DNA of 35,056 nucleotides from Candidatus Eremiobacteraceae bacterium (GTDB lineage Bacteria > Vulcanimicrobiota > Vulcanimicrobiia > Eremiobacterales > Eremiobacteraceae): positions 1-35,056 of the forward strand of contig DATFYX010000076.1 of assembly GCA_035314825.1 (NCBI GenBank). The letters run 5' to 3'. The translations under genes and the position numbers were made by a program. Positions within the stretch are counted from its first letter, which is position 1; each line of letters begins with the position of its first letter. Under the pieces are notes generated by a model. The model did no database searches and was not told the DNA's origin. It was given only the letters and a program-made list of their open reading frames with translations. Shown here in pieces: positions 15,805 to 23,982 of this stretch.

Positions 15805-17107
15805 GCCGCTGATCAGGCCGATCGGCTACGCCGGTCCCGAGCGCCCCGCCGACGACGACCTGAGCAAGTGCACGCGCTGCGGGCTGTGCGAACAGGCCTG
15901 TCCGACCTACCGCGAGCTGCGCGAGGAACCAGACTCCCCGCGGGGCCGTGTCTTCCTTATGAAGCAGGTGGCCGACGGCGTCGCCGACATCGACGAGGAC
16001 CTCGCCGAGCACCTCTACCTGTGCCTGGGCTGCCGCGCGTGCGAGACCGCGTGCCCATCAGGCGTGCCCTACGGGCGCCTGCTCGAATACGCGCGCTTCC
16101 AGATCGAGCAGCGCGGCGAGCTGACGCCGGAGCGGCGCGGCTGGCGCCGCTTCCGCCGCCTCGCGTTCGAGCAGCTGCTGCCGAATGAGGGCCTCTTCAA
16201 ACTCGCCATGGCGCCGGCACAGCTCTTGCAGCGCATCCCGTGGCTGGCGACGTTCGCGGCCGCCATCGCGCCCGGGCGCACGCGCAAGCTGCTCGACATG
16301 ATCCCTCGCAACGGCGCCGCCACCCATGGAGCGCTGCCCGAGATCATCCCGGCCGAAGGCGAGCGGCGAGCGCGCATCGGCTTGTTCACCGGCTGCGTCA
16401 TGGGGTCGTTGTTCGGACACGTGCACGAATCGCTGGCGCGCGTCCTGCGGCACAACGGCTGCGACGTCGTCGTGGCGCGCGGCCAGTGGTGTTGCGGCGC
16501 GCTCAACGTGCACGCCGGCGAGCGCGAACACGCCAAAGCGATGGCCAAGCGCAACATCGACGTATTCGAGCGCGCTCAGGTAGATGTCATCGTGCTCGAT
16601 TCGGCGGGCTGCGGCGCGATCATGAAAGAGTATGGCGAACTGCTGCGCGATGATCCGCAGTATGCGGAGCGCGGCGCGGCATTTGCGCTCAAGGTCAAGG
16701 ACGCGAGCGAGCTGCTCTTCGATCTGGGCGTGCGCACGGATTTCGGCACGCTGCGCAAGCGCATCACGTATCAAGATGCGTGTCATCTCGCGCACGGACA
16801 GGGCGTGCGCAGCCAGCCACGCTCTCTGCTCGCGCAGATCCCCGGGGTCGACTACGTCGAGCTTGCCAACGCCGATCGCTGCTGCGGCGCGGCCGGCGTC
16901 TACAGCCTGACGCAGCCCGAGATGTCGGCGAAGATCCTTGAAGAGAAGCTCGACGCGATCGAGGACGCCAACGCGGATTACCTGGTGACGGGCAACCCGG
17001 GCTGCCATATGCAGATCCAGGCCGGCATGCTCGAGCGCGGCATGCGCACCAAGGTCAAACATCTGGCGGAGGTGCTCGACGAAGCCTACGCCCTCAAGAC
17101 CCCGTAG
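15794..17107 (+). CDS. glcF: Glycolate oxidase iron-sulfur subunit GlcF
   Basis: The 437-residue subunit passes electrons from the flavin subunits towards the quinone pool. It has two 4Fe-4S motifs, C26-T-R-C29-G-L-C32-x3-C36-P and C77-L-G-C80-R-A-C83-x3-C87-P. Two cysteine-rich CCG domains follow, with GCVMGSLF and QWCCGALNVHAG, then YQDACHLAHGQGVR and DRCCGAAGVY. GTG at 15794 overlaps the glcE end. The stop codon is followed directly by a copy of the 20-bp palindrome, which fills the whole gap to the convergent lipoprotein gene. Confidence 0.94.
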   Translation: MASEPLIRPIGYAGPERPADDDLSKCTRCGLCEQACPTYRELREEPDSPRGRVFLMKQVADGVADIDEDLAEHLYLCLGCRACETACPSGVPYGRLLEYARFQIEQRGELTPERRGWRRFRRLAFEQLLPNEGLFKLAMAPAQLLQRIPWLATFAAAIAPGRTRKLLDMIPRNGAATHGALPEIIPAEGERRARIGLFTGCVMGSLFGHVHESLARVLRHNGCDVVVARGQWCCGALNVHAGEREHAKAMAKRNIDVFERAQVDVIVLDSAGCGAIMKEYGELLRDDPQYAERGAAFALKVKDASELLFDLGVRTDFGTLRKRITYQDACHLAHGQGVRSQPRSLLAQIPGVDYVELANADRCCGAAGVYSLTQPEMSAKILEEKLDAIEDANADYLVTGNPGCHMQIQAGMLERGMRTKVKHLAEVLDEAYALKTP

Positions 17108-17127
17108 CGGTCGAATTTATTCGACCG
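17108..17127. repeat. 20-bp palindromic repeat, copy 3, filling a convergent gap
   Basis: CGGTCGAATTTATTCGACCG begins at the base after the glcF TAG and ends at the base before the TGA of the convergent lipoprotein gene. It has a nine-base stem with a TT centre. A terminator role here is possible but the stem has AT pairs near the loop and no T run. Confidence 0.88.
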
Positions 17128-17469
17128 TCAGCTGAGGCTCAGGCTGACGTTCTGAATGGTCGTCGTGTCCGGGGCGATCATGGCGCTGCCGTTGACGGTC
17201 TGATACCCGGGCGCAGAAACGGTGTAGACGATGGACCCCGCTGGGATACCGGTGATCTGATAGAAGCCGGTCTGGTCGGTCCCGCCGGTGTGGTACGAGT
17301 TGTCGGTCGGCGTCACCGAGATCTGCGCGCCGGCGACCGGCCCGCTGGGCCCGGTCACGACCCCTTGAAGTGTCCCGGGTTTGGTGGTGGTGGTCGGAGT
17401 CGCCTTAATGACGTTACAGCCTGTGGCCAGGGCCAATACAATGACGATAAGTCCAATAGAGCGGAACAC
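17128..17469 (-). CDS. Lipoprotein with carboxypeptidase regulatory-like (beta-sandwich) domain
   Basis: The 113-residue protein starts with a lipoprotein signal (FRSIGLIVIVLALATGC; lipobox LATG|C at residue 18). After a Thr-rich linker comes one CarboxypepD_reg-like domain: GTLQGVVTGPSGPVAGAQISVTP, TDQTGFYQITGIPAGSIVYTVSAPGYQ, and a closing strand NVSLSLS. These domains are transthyretin-like folds found in surface proteins. Nothing points to an enzyme. Convergent with glcF and divergent from the c-di-GMP gene. Confidence 0.85.
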   Translation of the reverse strand: MFRSIGLIVIVLALATGCNVIKATPTTTTKPGTLQGVVTGPSGPVAGAQISVTPTDNSYHTGGTDQTGFYQITGIPAGSIVYTVSAPGYQTVNGSAMIAPDTTTIQNVSLSLS

Positions 17470-17600
17470 AGCGGCTCCGGATTCGGTCAGCCCTCGGAGG
17501 CCCCCTTGGGCTCGCTCGGCCGCTCGGTAAGAAATGTCACAAAACGTCGTTGCGCCGAGTCACATAGAGAACCCCGGTTTACCGGAACAGGACGTGAGCG

Positions 17601-20306
17601 ATTAAGAATCTGCCGCAGCCAGGGAAAGGCGTTCCCTCGGCGTGGAGGCCGGCCACTCCGCCGGCGACGACGGGCTTCAACCCGCTGCTCCGCTCCGAAT
17701 CGGCAACGCTCCCCTGGGAGTCGTCCTTTTACGCGCAGCTGCTCTCGCTTGCCGCAGGGCACCCGGAAGAACAGTTCTTCAGCCACGTCCACACCGCGCT
17801 GCGCTCGTACATCGACACGCCGATCCTCGTCGCCGCCACCGCCGATCCGACAGCGCGCGACGGATTCCGCATCCGCTATCAACGCAATCTCGACGACCGC
17901 AATTCGCTGCCGGTGATCGAGCGCGGCTTCATCGCGCAAGCGATGCGCGCGGGCCGCGCGCTGCAGTTCGGCCGTCCGGCCAATGCGCCGCAGACGCTGG
18001 CAAGCCGCGGCAACATGCTGACCAATATCGGCTCGGTCATCATCGCGCCGATCCGCAATGACGGGCGCAACCTCGGCTACATCGCGACGCGCAATCCGCG
18101 CGACGGCGTCTTCGGCGAGAAAGAGCTCGAATTCGTAGCGGCGGCAGCCGACGTCGGCGCGCTCGTCGTGCGCAACAAGAACGCCGCCGAAGAAGCGCGC
18201 GCGCGCAGCCAAGAGCTGCGTCTCATGCTCGAGACGGCGCGGGCCTTGGCGTCGGAACGCGATCTGCGCCGTCTGTTCCACCGCTTGCACCGGTTGCTGG
18301 GCGGCGTGCTCGATGCGTCTACGTTCTGGGTCGCGCTTGGTTCGTGGGAACAGGGCCTGATGACGATCCCCTATTGCGTCGACCACTACCGCGTGCTCGA
18401 CGTCGTCGATCCGATGCCGCTGCAGGGTTCGCTGTGCGGCCAGGTGTTCCGCGAAGGCGTGCCGTTGCTCATGCGGACCCCCGAGGATTGGAAGCCGTAT
18501 CCGGTCATCATGCACGGCGACGCGAGCAGCGAGGACGTCGTCTCAGCGCTCGTCGTGCCGATGAGCATCGGCGCGCGCACGATCGGCGTGATCTCCGTGC
18601 AGAGCTCGCGCCCGCACGCCTACACCGAACGCGATCGCGACCTGGTGGTCGCCGTCGCCGAACAGGCGGCCATCGCGGTCGAGAACTCCCAGGCGGTCGT
18701 GCAGGCCGACCAGCGCGCGCGCGAACTGAAGATGCTCTCTGAAGTCTCGCGGGCGCTTGCCGCGCAGCTCAGCTTGAACACCCTGTACCAGACCGTATGC
18801 GAAGAGGTCCGGCGCGTCATCGAGGCGCCCGGCTTCTTCGTCGCGCTGCGCACTGAGGACGGCAACGCCCTGCACATGGAATATTTCATCGAGGGCAACA
18901 ACGTCATGGAGGTCGGCGATACGCCGATGAAGAGCTCGATCGCCGAGCGCGTCATGGCGTCCAATCGCACTTTGGTGTTCCAGACCCTCGAAGAGATCGA
19001 TAACCAGCCGCACGGCGTCATCGGTACCGATAACGTCAGCAACGTTCGCTCGCTGGCCATGGCCCCGCTGCGCCTCGGCAACAAGTGCATCGGCGTGATG
19101 TCCGCCCAGGCCTATCGCGAGAACGCGTACGACGACTCGAGCGTGCGCCTGCTCACCGCTATCGCCGAACAGCTCGCGGTGGCCGTCCAAAACGCGCAGC
19201 TGTACGACCAGGCCGAGTCGCGCGCCGACCGCGATCCGCTCACCGGCGTGTTCCATCACCGCTATCTGAAGACGCGGCTCGAGGAAGAGCTGCGCCGATC
19301 GCGCACCAACGGCCAGGCGGTCGCGGTCGTGATGATGGACCTCGACAACTTCAAGAATGTCAACGACACCTACGGCCACCTCGTGGGCGACGACGCGCTC
19401 AAGATGGTCACCGGCGTGCTCATGGGAGCGGTACGCTCCACCGACGTCGTCGGCCGCTACGGCGGCGACGAATTCATGGTCGTGCTGCCCGAGACCACGC
19501 GCGAGCAGACCGAAAGCATCATCAACCGCGTCACGGCCGAGCTCGAAGAGCGCGACCTGCGGCTCGCGGACGGTTCCGCCATCCCGGTGAAGTGCTCGAT
19601 CGGCTATGCGCTCTTCCCGCTCGACGCCGACTCGCCCGCGGACCTCATCGCCAAAGCCGACGCGGCGCTGTACCAGAGCAAGCGCATGGGCCGGCCTGCG
19701 ACGCGCCTGCAGCGCGTCGGTACCACCCAGCTGCGCTTGGAAGGCGATTTCGGACCGGTCTCCGAGCTGCTCGCGGCTCTGCTCGCGCGCGATCGCTCGA
19801 CGCGCAGCCATCTCGAGCATGTCAACCGCGTGGCGCGCGAGTTCGGCAACGTTCTGGCGCTTGAAAAGGCTGATATGGACTCGCTGCTGCGTGCATCGGT
19901 GCTCCATGACGTCGGCAAGATCGCGTTGCCTGCGCCGCTGCTGGCCAAGCCGGGCCGCCTCGCGCCCGAAGAATACGAGTTGGTCAAGCGCCACGTCACC
20001 ATCGGCGCGATGCTCATCGAGAACATCCCCGGCTTCGCCGACGCCGCCAAGGCGGTCAAGTATCACCACGAGCGCTTCGACGGCAAGGGTTATCCAGAGG
20101 GCCTCAAGGGCGAGCACATCCCGCTGCTGGCGCGCATCGTCTCGCTGATCGACGCCTACTCGGCGATGGTCATCGACCGGCCGTACCACAAGCGCATCGA
20201 GTACGAGCAGGCCGTGCGCGAGCTGCGCGCGCGGGCCGGCACGCAATTCGACCCCAAACTGGTCGAGAAGTTCGTCTCGCTCGTCGAATCGGGTGGAGGC
20301 CGCTAG
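17601..20306 (+). CDS. GAF-GAF-GAF-GGDEF-HD-GYP cyclic-di-GMP signalling protein
   Basis: The open frame encodes about 900 residues: three GAF-type sensor segments, a GGDEF domain with intact active site RYGGDEF and inhibitory RxxD site (RSTD) just upstream, then an HD-GYP domain with LHDVGKIALP and HHERFDGKGYPEGLKG. It can therefore be expected both to make and to break c-di-GMP; no membrane helices are seen, so it is soluble. The first canonical start is GTG at 17913, but coding sequence clearly continues upstream (FYAQLLSLAAGHPEEQFF, HTALRSYIDTPILVAATADP), back to a TGA at 17595. I place the start provisionally at ATT 17601, which has AGGA eight bases upstream. A one-base frameshift joining GTG 17594 is the alternative. 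Confidence 0.82.
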   Translation: MKNLPQPGKGVPSAWRPATPPATTGFNPLLRSESATLPWESSFYAQLLSLAAGHPEEQFFSHVHTALRSYIDTPILVAATADPTARDGFRIRYQRNLDDRNSLPVIERGFIAQAMRAGRALQFGRPANAPQTLASRGNMLTNIGSVIIAPIRNDGRNLGYIATRNPRDGVFGEKELEFVAAAADVGALVVRNKNAAEEARARSQELRLMLETARALASERDLRRLFHRLHRLLGGVLDASTFWVALGSWEQGLMTIPYCVDHYRVLDVVDPMPLQGSLCGQVFREGVPLLMRTPEDWKPYPVIMHGDASSEDVVSALVVPMSIGARTIGVISVQSSRPHAYTERDRDLVVAVAEQAAIAVENSQAVVQADQRARELKMLSEVSRALAAQLSLNTLYQTVCEEVRRVIEAPGFFVALRTEDGNALHMEYFIEGNNVMEVGDTPMKSSIAERVMASNRTLVFQTLEEIDNQPHGVIGTDNVSNVRSLAMAPLRLGNKCIGVMSAQAYRENAYDDSSVRLLTAIAEQLAVAVQNAQLYDQAESRADRDPLTGVFHHRYLKTRLEEELRRSRTNGQAVAVVMMDLDNFKNVNDTYGHLVGDDALKMVTGVLMGAVRSTDVVGRYGGDEFMVVLPETTREQTESIINRVTAELEERDLRLADGSAIPVKCSIGYALFPLDADSPADLIAKADAALYQSKRMGRPATRLQRVGTTQLRLEGDFGPVSELLAALLARDRSTRSHLEHVNRVAREFGNVLALEKADMDSLLRASVLHDVGKIALPAPLLAKPGRLAPEEYELVKRHVTIGAMLIENIPGFADAAKAVKYHHERFDGKGYPEGLKGEHIPLLARIVSLIDAYSAMVIDRPYHKRIEYEQAVRELRARAGTQFDPKLVEKFVSLVESGGGR

Positions 20307-20332
20307 CCAGCTCTACCGCGAACGAAGCGCGC

Positions 20333-20965
20333 GTGGAGATCCATTTCGCCATCACCGCGTTTGCCACTGCGCTGACCATCATCGATCCGGTCGGCATGGT
20401 GCCGTTGTCGCTGTCGGTCACCGCCTCGGCGCCGCCGGACGCGCGCCGCAAGATGATCGACCGCGCCGTCATCGTGGCCGCGGCGGTCATCTATTTCATG
20501 GCGCTGGTGGGGCGCTACGTGCTCACCTATCTGAACATCACGCTGCCGGCCTTCTCCATCGCGGGCGGCATCTTGCTGCTGCTGATCTCGATCGACATGT
20601 TGTTCGCGCGCCCGTCAGGCGCGCGCGCCAAGCCCGAAGAGGAGCGCGAGGCGATCGAGCGCGAGAATGCGGCCGTGTTCCCGCTGGCCATCCCGATGAT
20701 CGCGGGCCCGGGTACGATCGCGACCGTCTTGCTGCTGGTGAGCTTGAGCCGCGGCGACCCGGCGCGCACGACGATCGTCTACGCAGCCTATGCTCTCGCG
20801 CTCTTGCTGACCTGGCTGTGCATGCGCGGGGCGACGCTGGTGCTCAAGTGGATCGGCCGGACCGGCGTCGGCGTGCTCACGCGGCTGCTCGGCATCATCC
20901 TCTCGGCGCTGGCGATCCAGTTCATCATCAACGGGCTCTCGCAGACGCCGCTCTTCCGCCACTAG
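20333..20965 (+). CDS. MarC family integral membrane protein
   Basis: The 210-residue protein has six hydrophobic helices and MarC (UPF0056) motifs: IIDPVGMVPLSLSVT near the N-terminus, AGGILLLLISIDML, FPLAIPMIAGPGTIATVLLL and a C-terminal GVLTRLLGIILSALAIQFIINGL. Function in the family is unsettled; the old multiple-antibiotic-resistance link has been withdrawn. Start is GTG 20333, 26 bases after the c-di-GMP gene stop. Its TAG directly abuts the stop of the convergent antiporter. Confidence 0.93.
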   Translation: MEIHFAITAFATALTIIDPVGMVPLSLSVTASAPPDARRKMIDRAVIVAAAVIYFMALVGRYVLTYLNITLPAFSIAGGILLLLISIDMLFARPSGARAKPEEEREAIERENAAVFPLAIPMIAGPGTIATVLLLVSLSRGDPARTTIVYAAYALALLLTWLCMRGATLVLKWIGRTGVGVLTRLLGIILSALAIQFIINGLSQTPLFRH

Positions 20966-22153
20966 CTAGACCTCGATCTCCTCGAGGCCGCCCGACTCGG
21001 CCTCCAGTACCTCTTGGGTCGGCGGGAAGTGGATCTGCGCGATCAGCGTAGGGACGATCGCCGTGGCGATGACGACCGTGACCAGGGCGCTGTATTGCAG
21101 CTGATCGATGTAGTGGTGGCTCAGGCCGTAGAGCGCTGAGATCGTGCCGAAGGTCAGCCCGGTCGCCATCATGAGCGTCAAATACGTGGCGTCGGTGGCG
21201 GAGTAACGGAAGCCGCGCGCCACGGGCCAGACGCCGAGGATCTTCGCCACGACTTTCACGGCGAATAGGGCTAGCACCGTCTTGAACGCTGCAAGTACCT
21301 GGACGAGCGACACAAGTGTACCGGCTTTGATGAAGTAGAACGGCGTCAACAGACTCATTGTCGTAGTACGCAAGCGGCGGGCGAACTCGATGTGCGACAG
21401 CAAGAAGCCGGCCGAGGCGAAGCCCAACACGTAGGCGGGCAACACGCCTTCGCTCTTGGCAAGCGTCGCCAGACCGGCAAGCGTCAGGATGATGGCGAAC
21501 AGCAGCCGCGTACCGGGTTCGCTGACGCGGTCGCCCATTTTCACGAAAGCCGCTGGGAGGTACTTGGGTACGAGCAGCACGGCCACGACGGACACACCGA
21601 TGAACAGCGCCAGCCAGGCGTCATAGTTGGCGAACAGCAGCGCCAGGGCGAGCACCGTCCCTAAGTCGGTGATGAAACACGCGGCCAGGATGAGCTGGCC
21701 GAATTCCTTACCGGCCAGGCCTGATTCGAGCATCACGGCGTAGACCACGGCCACCGAGGTCGTGGACATGGCGACGCCGGCGACTTTGGCCGCGTCCGCA
21801 GACCAGTGGCCGACGAACAGCGCATAAGCTAACGCGCCTAGAAACGGCAGAGCGAACGACACGGTGCCGATGAGGACGGCGGGCCGCCACTGGCGGCGAA
21901 GCACGTCGGGATTGATCTCGGCGCCGGCGAGATAGGTGAGCATGATGCTGCCGAAGCCCGCAACGAAGTCGATCCAGCTGTTGGTTGTCAGCGCGATGAG
22001 ATTGCCGGCGAGAATCCCGAGCACAATCTCGACGAGCGCGGCAGAGATCTTCAGGCGTATGGAGATGAACGCGCCGGCGAAAGCGAGCGTCATCCACGCG
22101 GCGGCGACGAGCCAGGTATTGCTGAGGATGGACGAATTGAAAAGCAGATGCAC
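20966..22153 (-). CDS. Cation/proton antiporter (Kef/CPA2-type, Na+/H+ exchanger family)
   Basis: The 395-residue protein has about 11-12 membrane helices. Family-like segments are LVEIVLGILAGNLIAL, FGSIMLTYLAGAEINPDVLRRQW, VAMSTTSVAVVYAVML, QLILAACFITDLGTVLALALLF (the ion-binding ITD-type motif of CPA2) and MMATGLTFGTISALYG. There is no C-terminal TrkA/RCK domain, so it is closest to the short NapA/Kef-like exchangers. Start is GTG 22153 with an AGGAGG SD five bases upstream; that SD lies in the 3' arm of a 9-bp hairpin. The leader is about 108 bp. Transported ion cannot be read from sequence. Confidence 0.9.
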   Translation of the reverse strand: MHLLFNSSILSNTWLVAAAWMTLAFAGAFISIRLKISAALVEIVLGILAGNLIALTTNSWIDFVAGFGSIMLTYLAGAEINPDVLRRQWRPAVLIGTVSFALPFLGALAYALFVGHWSADAAKVAGVAMSTTSVAVVYAVMLESGLAGKEFGQLILAACFITDLGTVLALALLFANYDAWLALFIGVSVVAVLLVPKYLPAAFVKMGDRVSEPGTRLLFAIILTLAGLATLAKSEGVLPAYVLGFASAGFLLSHIEFARRLRTTTMSLLTPFYFIKAGTLVSLVQVLAAFKTVLALFAVKVVAKILGVWPVARGFRYSATDATYLTLMMATGLTFGTISALYGLSHHYIDQLQYSALVTVVIATAIVPTLIAQIHFPPTQEVLEAESGGLEEIEV

Positions 22154-22159
22154 GACGGC

Positions 22160-22193
22160 CTCCTGAGCTTGTGCTCACGCGATTGCTCAGGAG
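22160..22193 (-). promoter_or_regulatory. Hairpin sequestering the antiporter ribosome-binding site
   Basis: In the transcript, CUCCUGAGC pairs perfectly with GCUCAGGAG nine bases long, with a 16-nt loop. The 3' arm contains the SD core, five bases before the GTG start at 22153. Pairing would hide the SD; opening it by an ion, temperature or protein would turn translation on. I do not recognise a known riboswitch class in the rest of the leader (22194-22261). Confidence 0.6.
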
Positions 22194-22261
22194 TCATCGG
22201 CCTTGAAGGCGGTTCGGGCTTATAAGAGCTCGCGGGCGGACTCCACCGCCGCAGCACTAGA

Positions 22262-22843
22262 CTACTCTGGAAGAGACCGCCCGACCTTCGCGGCGGCGCG
22301 AAGCCGGCGCTTCGCTAGAGCCAGGCGCGCAGCGCCGTCAGGCGCGCTTGCGTCCAAATCGTCAAGCGCACGCTCGAGGCTATTCCAGGAAACGCGACGC
22401 GCATGAGCCTGAACGGCGCGCTCCGCGACCTCCAACGACTGAGAGTCCGCCCAGTGCAGAAACGCAGCGATCCGGTCGGCAATCGCATCTTCGAAATGCA
22501 GCACGCGCACCGTGCCGAAGCGGGTGGGCAAAGTCGTGAAATCCTTGATCGCTCGCTGATCCACGAATGGTGTGTCCGCGACGAGGTCGAGCGAGTACGC
22601 GACCTCGGGATGGACGAAATCTCGACCGGATGCGCGGAACCCTATTTTGGCGACTGCGTCGCCGAACTCGCGTCGGCTCGCTCCGTTGATCGCTGCGAAG
22701 TCAATATCGTGGGACGTGTAGACGTCCGGCACGTATGCCGTGACGGCACTCCCGCCCACAACGGCCGCTTTGATGCCGGCCGCCTCGAGCTCTTTGCTGG
22801 CCAGCGCAGCGATCTCGATGAGGGACGCGTCTTTGAGATTCAT
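22262..22843 (-). CDS. Nucleotidyltransferase-fold protein (AbiEii-/DUF6036-like)
   Basis: The 193-residue protein has the minimal nucleotidyltransferase signature: AAVVGGSAVTAYVP, followed by TSHDIDFAAI with the catalytic Asp pair (D-x-D, HDIDF), and a third acidic residue in SLDLVADTPF. The C-terminal half is helical. Proteins of this type include AbiEii toxins and DUF6036 members that modify tRNA or other targets. Its start overlaps the upstream winged-helix gene by ATGA, giving a two-gene unit with the layout of type IV AbiE-like systems, although it is much shorter than classical AbiEii (about 300 aa). Function is inferred from fold and pairing. Confidence 0.75.
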   Translation of the reverse strand: MNLKDASLIEIAALASKELEAAGIKAAVVGGSAVTAYVPDVYTSHDIDFAAINGASRREFGDAVAKIGFRASGRDFVHPEVAYSLDLVADTPFVDQRAIKDFTTLPTRFGTVRVLHFEDAIADRIAAFLHWADSQSLEVAERAVQAHARRVSWNSLERALDDLDASAPDGAARLALAKRRLRAAAKVGRSLPE

Positions 22844-23163
22844 CGAGGGGTCTTGCCCATAGCGCGCGGTCGGCGGCTTGTCCGCCCCCAGAGCTCCCGA
22901 TAGAGAGGCCGCTCGCTGAGCTTCAGGAGCAGCATCGCCATCTCCGAGCTCTCCGGGTAGCGTCGATTGAGATCCACGAGGCGCACCCTTCCAACGCGGC
23001 GTGTGGTGACCAGACCGGCTCGCTCGAGCGATCGGAGCGCGCGCTGGATCTCGATGGGGCGTTTCTTCAATACGCCCGCGAGTTCAGACGCGTACGTGGT
23101 CCCAAGTCGAGCGACCGCGATCAGTACGTCACTCCGCAAGCGGGAACCGAAAATGCCATCCAT
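22840..23163 (-). CDS. Winged-helix transcriptional regulator, probable antitoxin partner
   Basis: The 107-residue protein has a winged helix: LRSDVLIAVARLGTTYASELAGVLKKRPIEIQRALRSLERAGLVTTRRVGRVRLVDLN (helices at about 10-50, wing 52-70). It ends in a basic tail (GRTSRRPRAMGKTPR). It resembles ArsR/AbiEi-type N-terminal domains. The start ATG at 23163 has no SD. An extended -10 TGTTATAGT ends seven bases upstream, so the transcript is probably leaderless. A 10-bp perfect palindrome covers the -35 region, suggesting autorepression. Overlaps the nucleotidyltransferase gene by four bases. Confidence 0.77.
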   Translation of the reverse strand: MDGIFGSRLRSDVLIAVARLGTTYASELAGVLKKRPIEIQRALRSLERAGLVTTRRVGRVRLVDLNRRYPESSEMAMLLLKLSERPLYRELWGRTSRRPRAMGKTPR

Positions 23164-23169
23164 GGACTA

Positions 23170-23210
23170 ACTATAACATAAATGTAGCTCTGTAGCTACA
23201 CTTCTGTAGC
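23170..23210 (-). promoter_or_regulatory. Promoter and operator of the winged-helix/nucleotidyltransferase operon
   Basis: On the minus strand an extended -10 (TGTTATAGT, core 23175-23170) lies just before the ATG at 23163. The perfect palindrome TGTAGCTACA at 23191-23200 covers the expected -35 position, flanked by further TGTAGC half-sites at 23183-23188 and 23205-23210. The cluster of three evenly spaced sites looks like a regulator binding region. Its AT content is higher than that of the surrounding genes. Confidence 0.6.
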
Positions 23211-23217
23211 AGTTTGA

Positions 23218-23982
23218 TTAAGCGGTCCAGAAGCGCTTCGGGTCGATCTCGCGGATGATGCGCAGCTCTTCTTCCGTCGGCTCGGGCGTCGTCTTGAGCA
23301 CCGGCGTGACCATGAGCGGCCAGCCGGTATTCGCTTTGACGTCCTCGGCTTTGACGCCGGGATGCACCGTATCGAGGTACGCTTCGCCGGATTCGAACCC
23401 GAAACGCAGCACGCCCATCGTGGTGATGATCGCCGATGGTCCGCCGCGCGGCAACCCTTCGTCGGCGCGCCAGTGCGCGCCGTCCCCGTTGCCCGGTGAC
23501 GTGACGTAGCTGACGCGCTCTACGAGCCGGCGGTCATTGTGCTCGATGATCACGACGAAACGTCGCGCCAGCGAAGCGATGTCGGCGGCACCGCCGCTGC
23601 CAGGCAGCTTTACCTCGGGAGCGTATGGATCGCCGATGTACGACGTGTTGATATTGCCGTACCTATCGACTTCCGCGCCGCCCAGAAAGCCCAGATCCAC
23701 TTCGCCTTTCTGCATGAGCCCCATGACGGTCGTCATGCGACAGCACATCTGCGCGCCCTCGATGTTCGGCGGATCGCCCATCGTATAGAGCAGTTCGGCC
23801 GACGGCGTGTCGCGCACGATGCCATTCTCGAAGAAGCCGACCGCGTCCGGAGCATGCAGGCGTTTGGCCAGCGCAAACGCGATGAGCGGCAGGCGCATGC
23901 CGACGAAGACCACCTCGCCATCCTTGATCTCACGCGACGCGGCGACGACCATGAGCTCGGCCGGCGTATACGCAGGTTTCAT
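23218..23982 (-). CDS. CoA-transferase, beta subunit (GctB/IpdB-like)
   Basis: The 254-residue protein is the second subunit of a family I CoA-transferase. Motifs are GMRLPLIAFALAKRLHAPD, FFENGIVRDTP (ENG motif; the glutamate is the likely acyl-CoA carrier), LGFLGGAEVDRYGNINTSYIG, LPGSGGAADIASLARR and GPSAIITTMGVLRF. ATG at 23982 overlaps the alpha-subunit TGA (ATGA). The best-known relatives are glutaconate CoA-transferase and actinobacterial IpdB, which acts as a ring-opening hydrolase in steroid catabolism; which one applies here is undecided. Confidence 0.87.
   Translation of the reverse strand: MKPAYTPAELMVVAASREIKDGEVVFVGMRLPLIAFALAKRLHAPDAVGFFENGIVRDTPSAELLYTMGDPPNIEGAQMCCRMTTVMGLMQKGEVDLGFLGGAEVDRYGNINTSYIGDPYAPEVKLPGSGGAADIASLARRFVVIIEHNDRRLVERVSYVTSPGNGDGAHWRADEGLPRGGPSAIITTMGVLRFGFESGEAYLDTVHPGVKAEDVKANTGWPLMVTPVLKTTPEPTEEELRIIREIDPKRFWTA

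Noticed and set aside
18543-20246. 567-residue open frame antisense to the GGDEF/HD-GYP gene
   Set aside because: Shadow frame of a clear coding region, with no recognisable motifs.
23183-23210. TGTAGC-rich cluster considered as a small CRISPR-like or tandem repeat
   Set aside because: The units are six bases and centre on a palindrome just upstream of a regulator gene, which fits an operator; there are no spacers.
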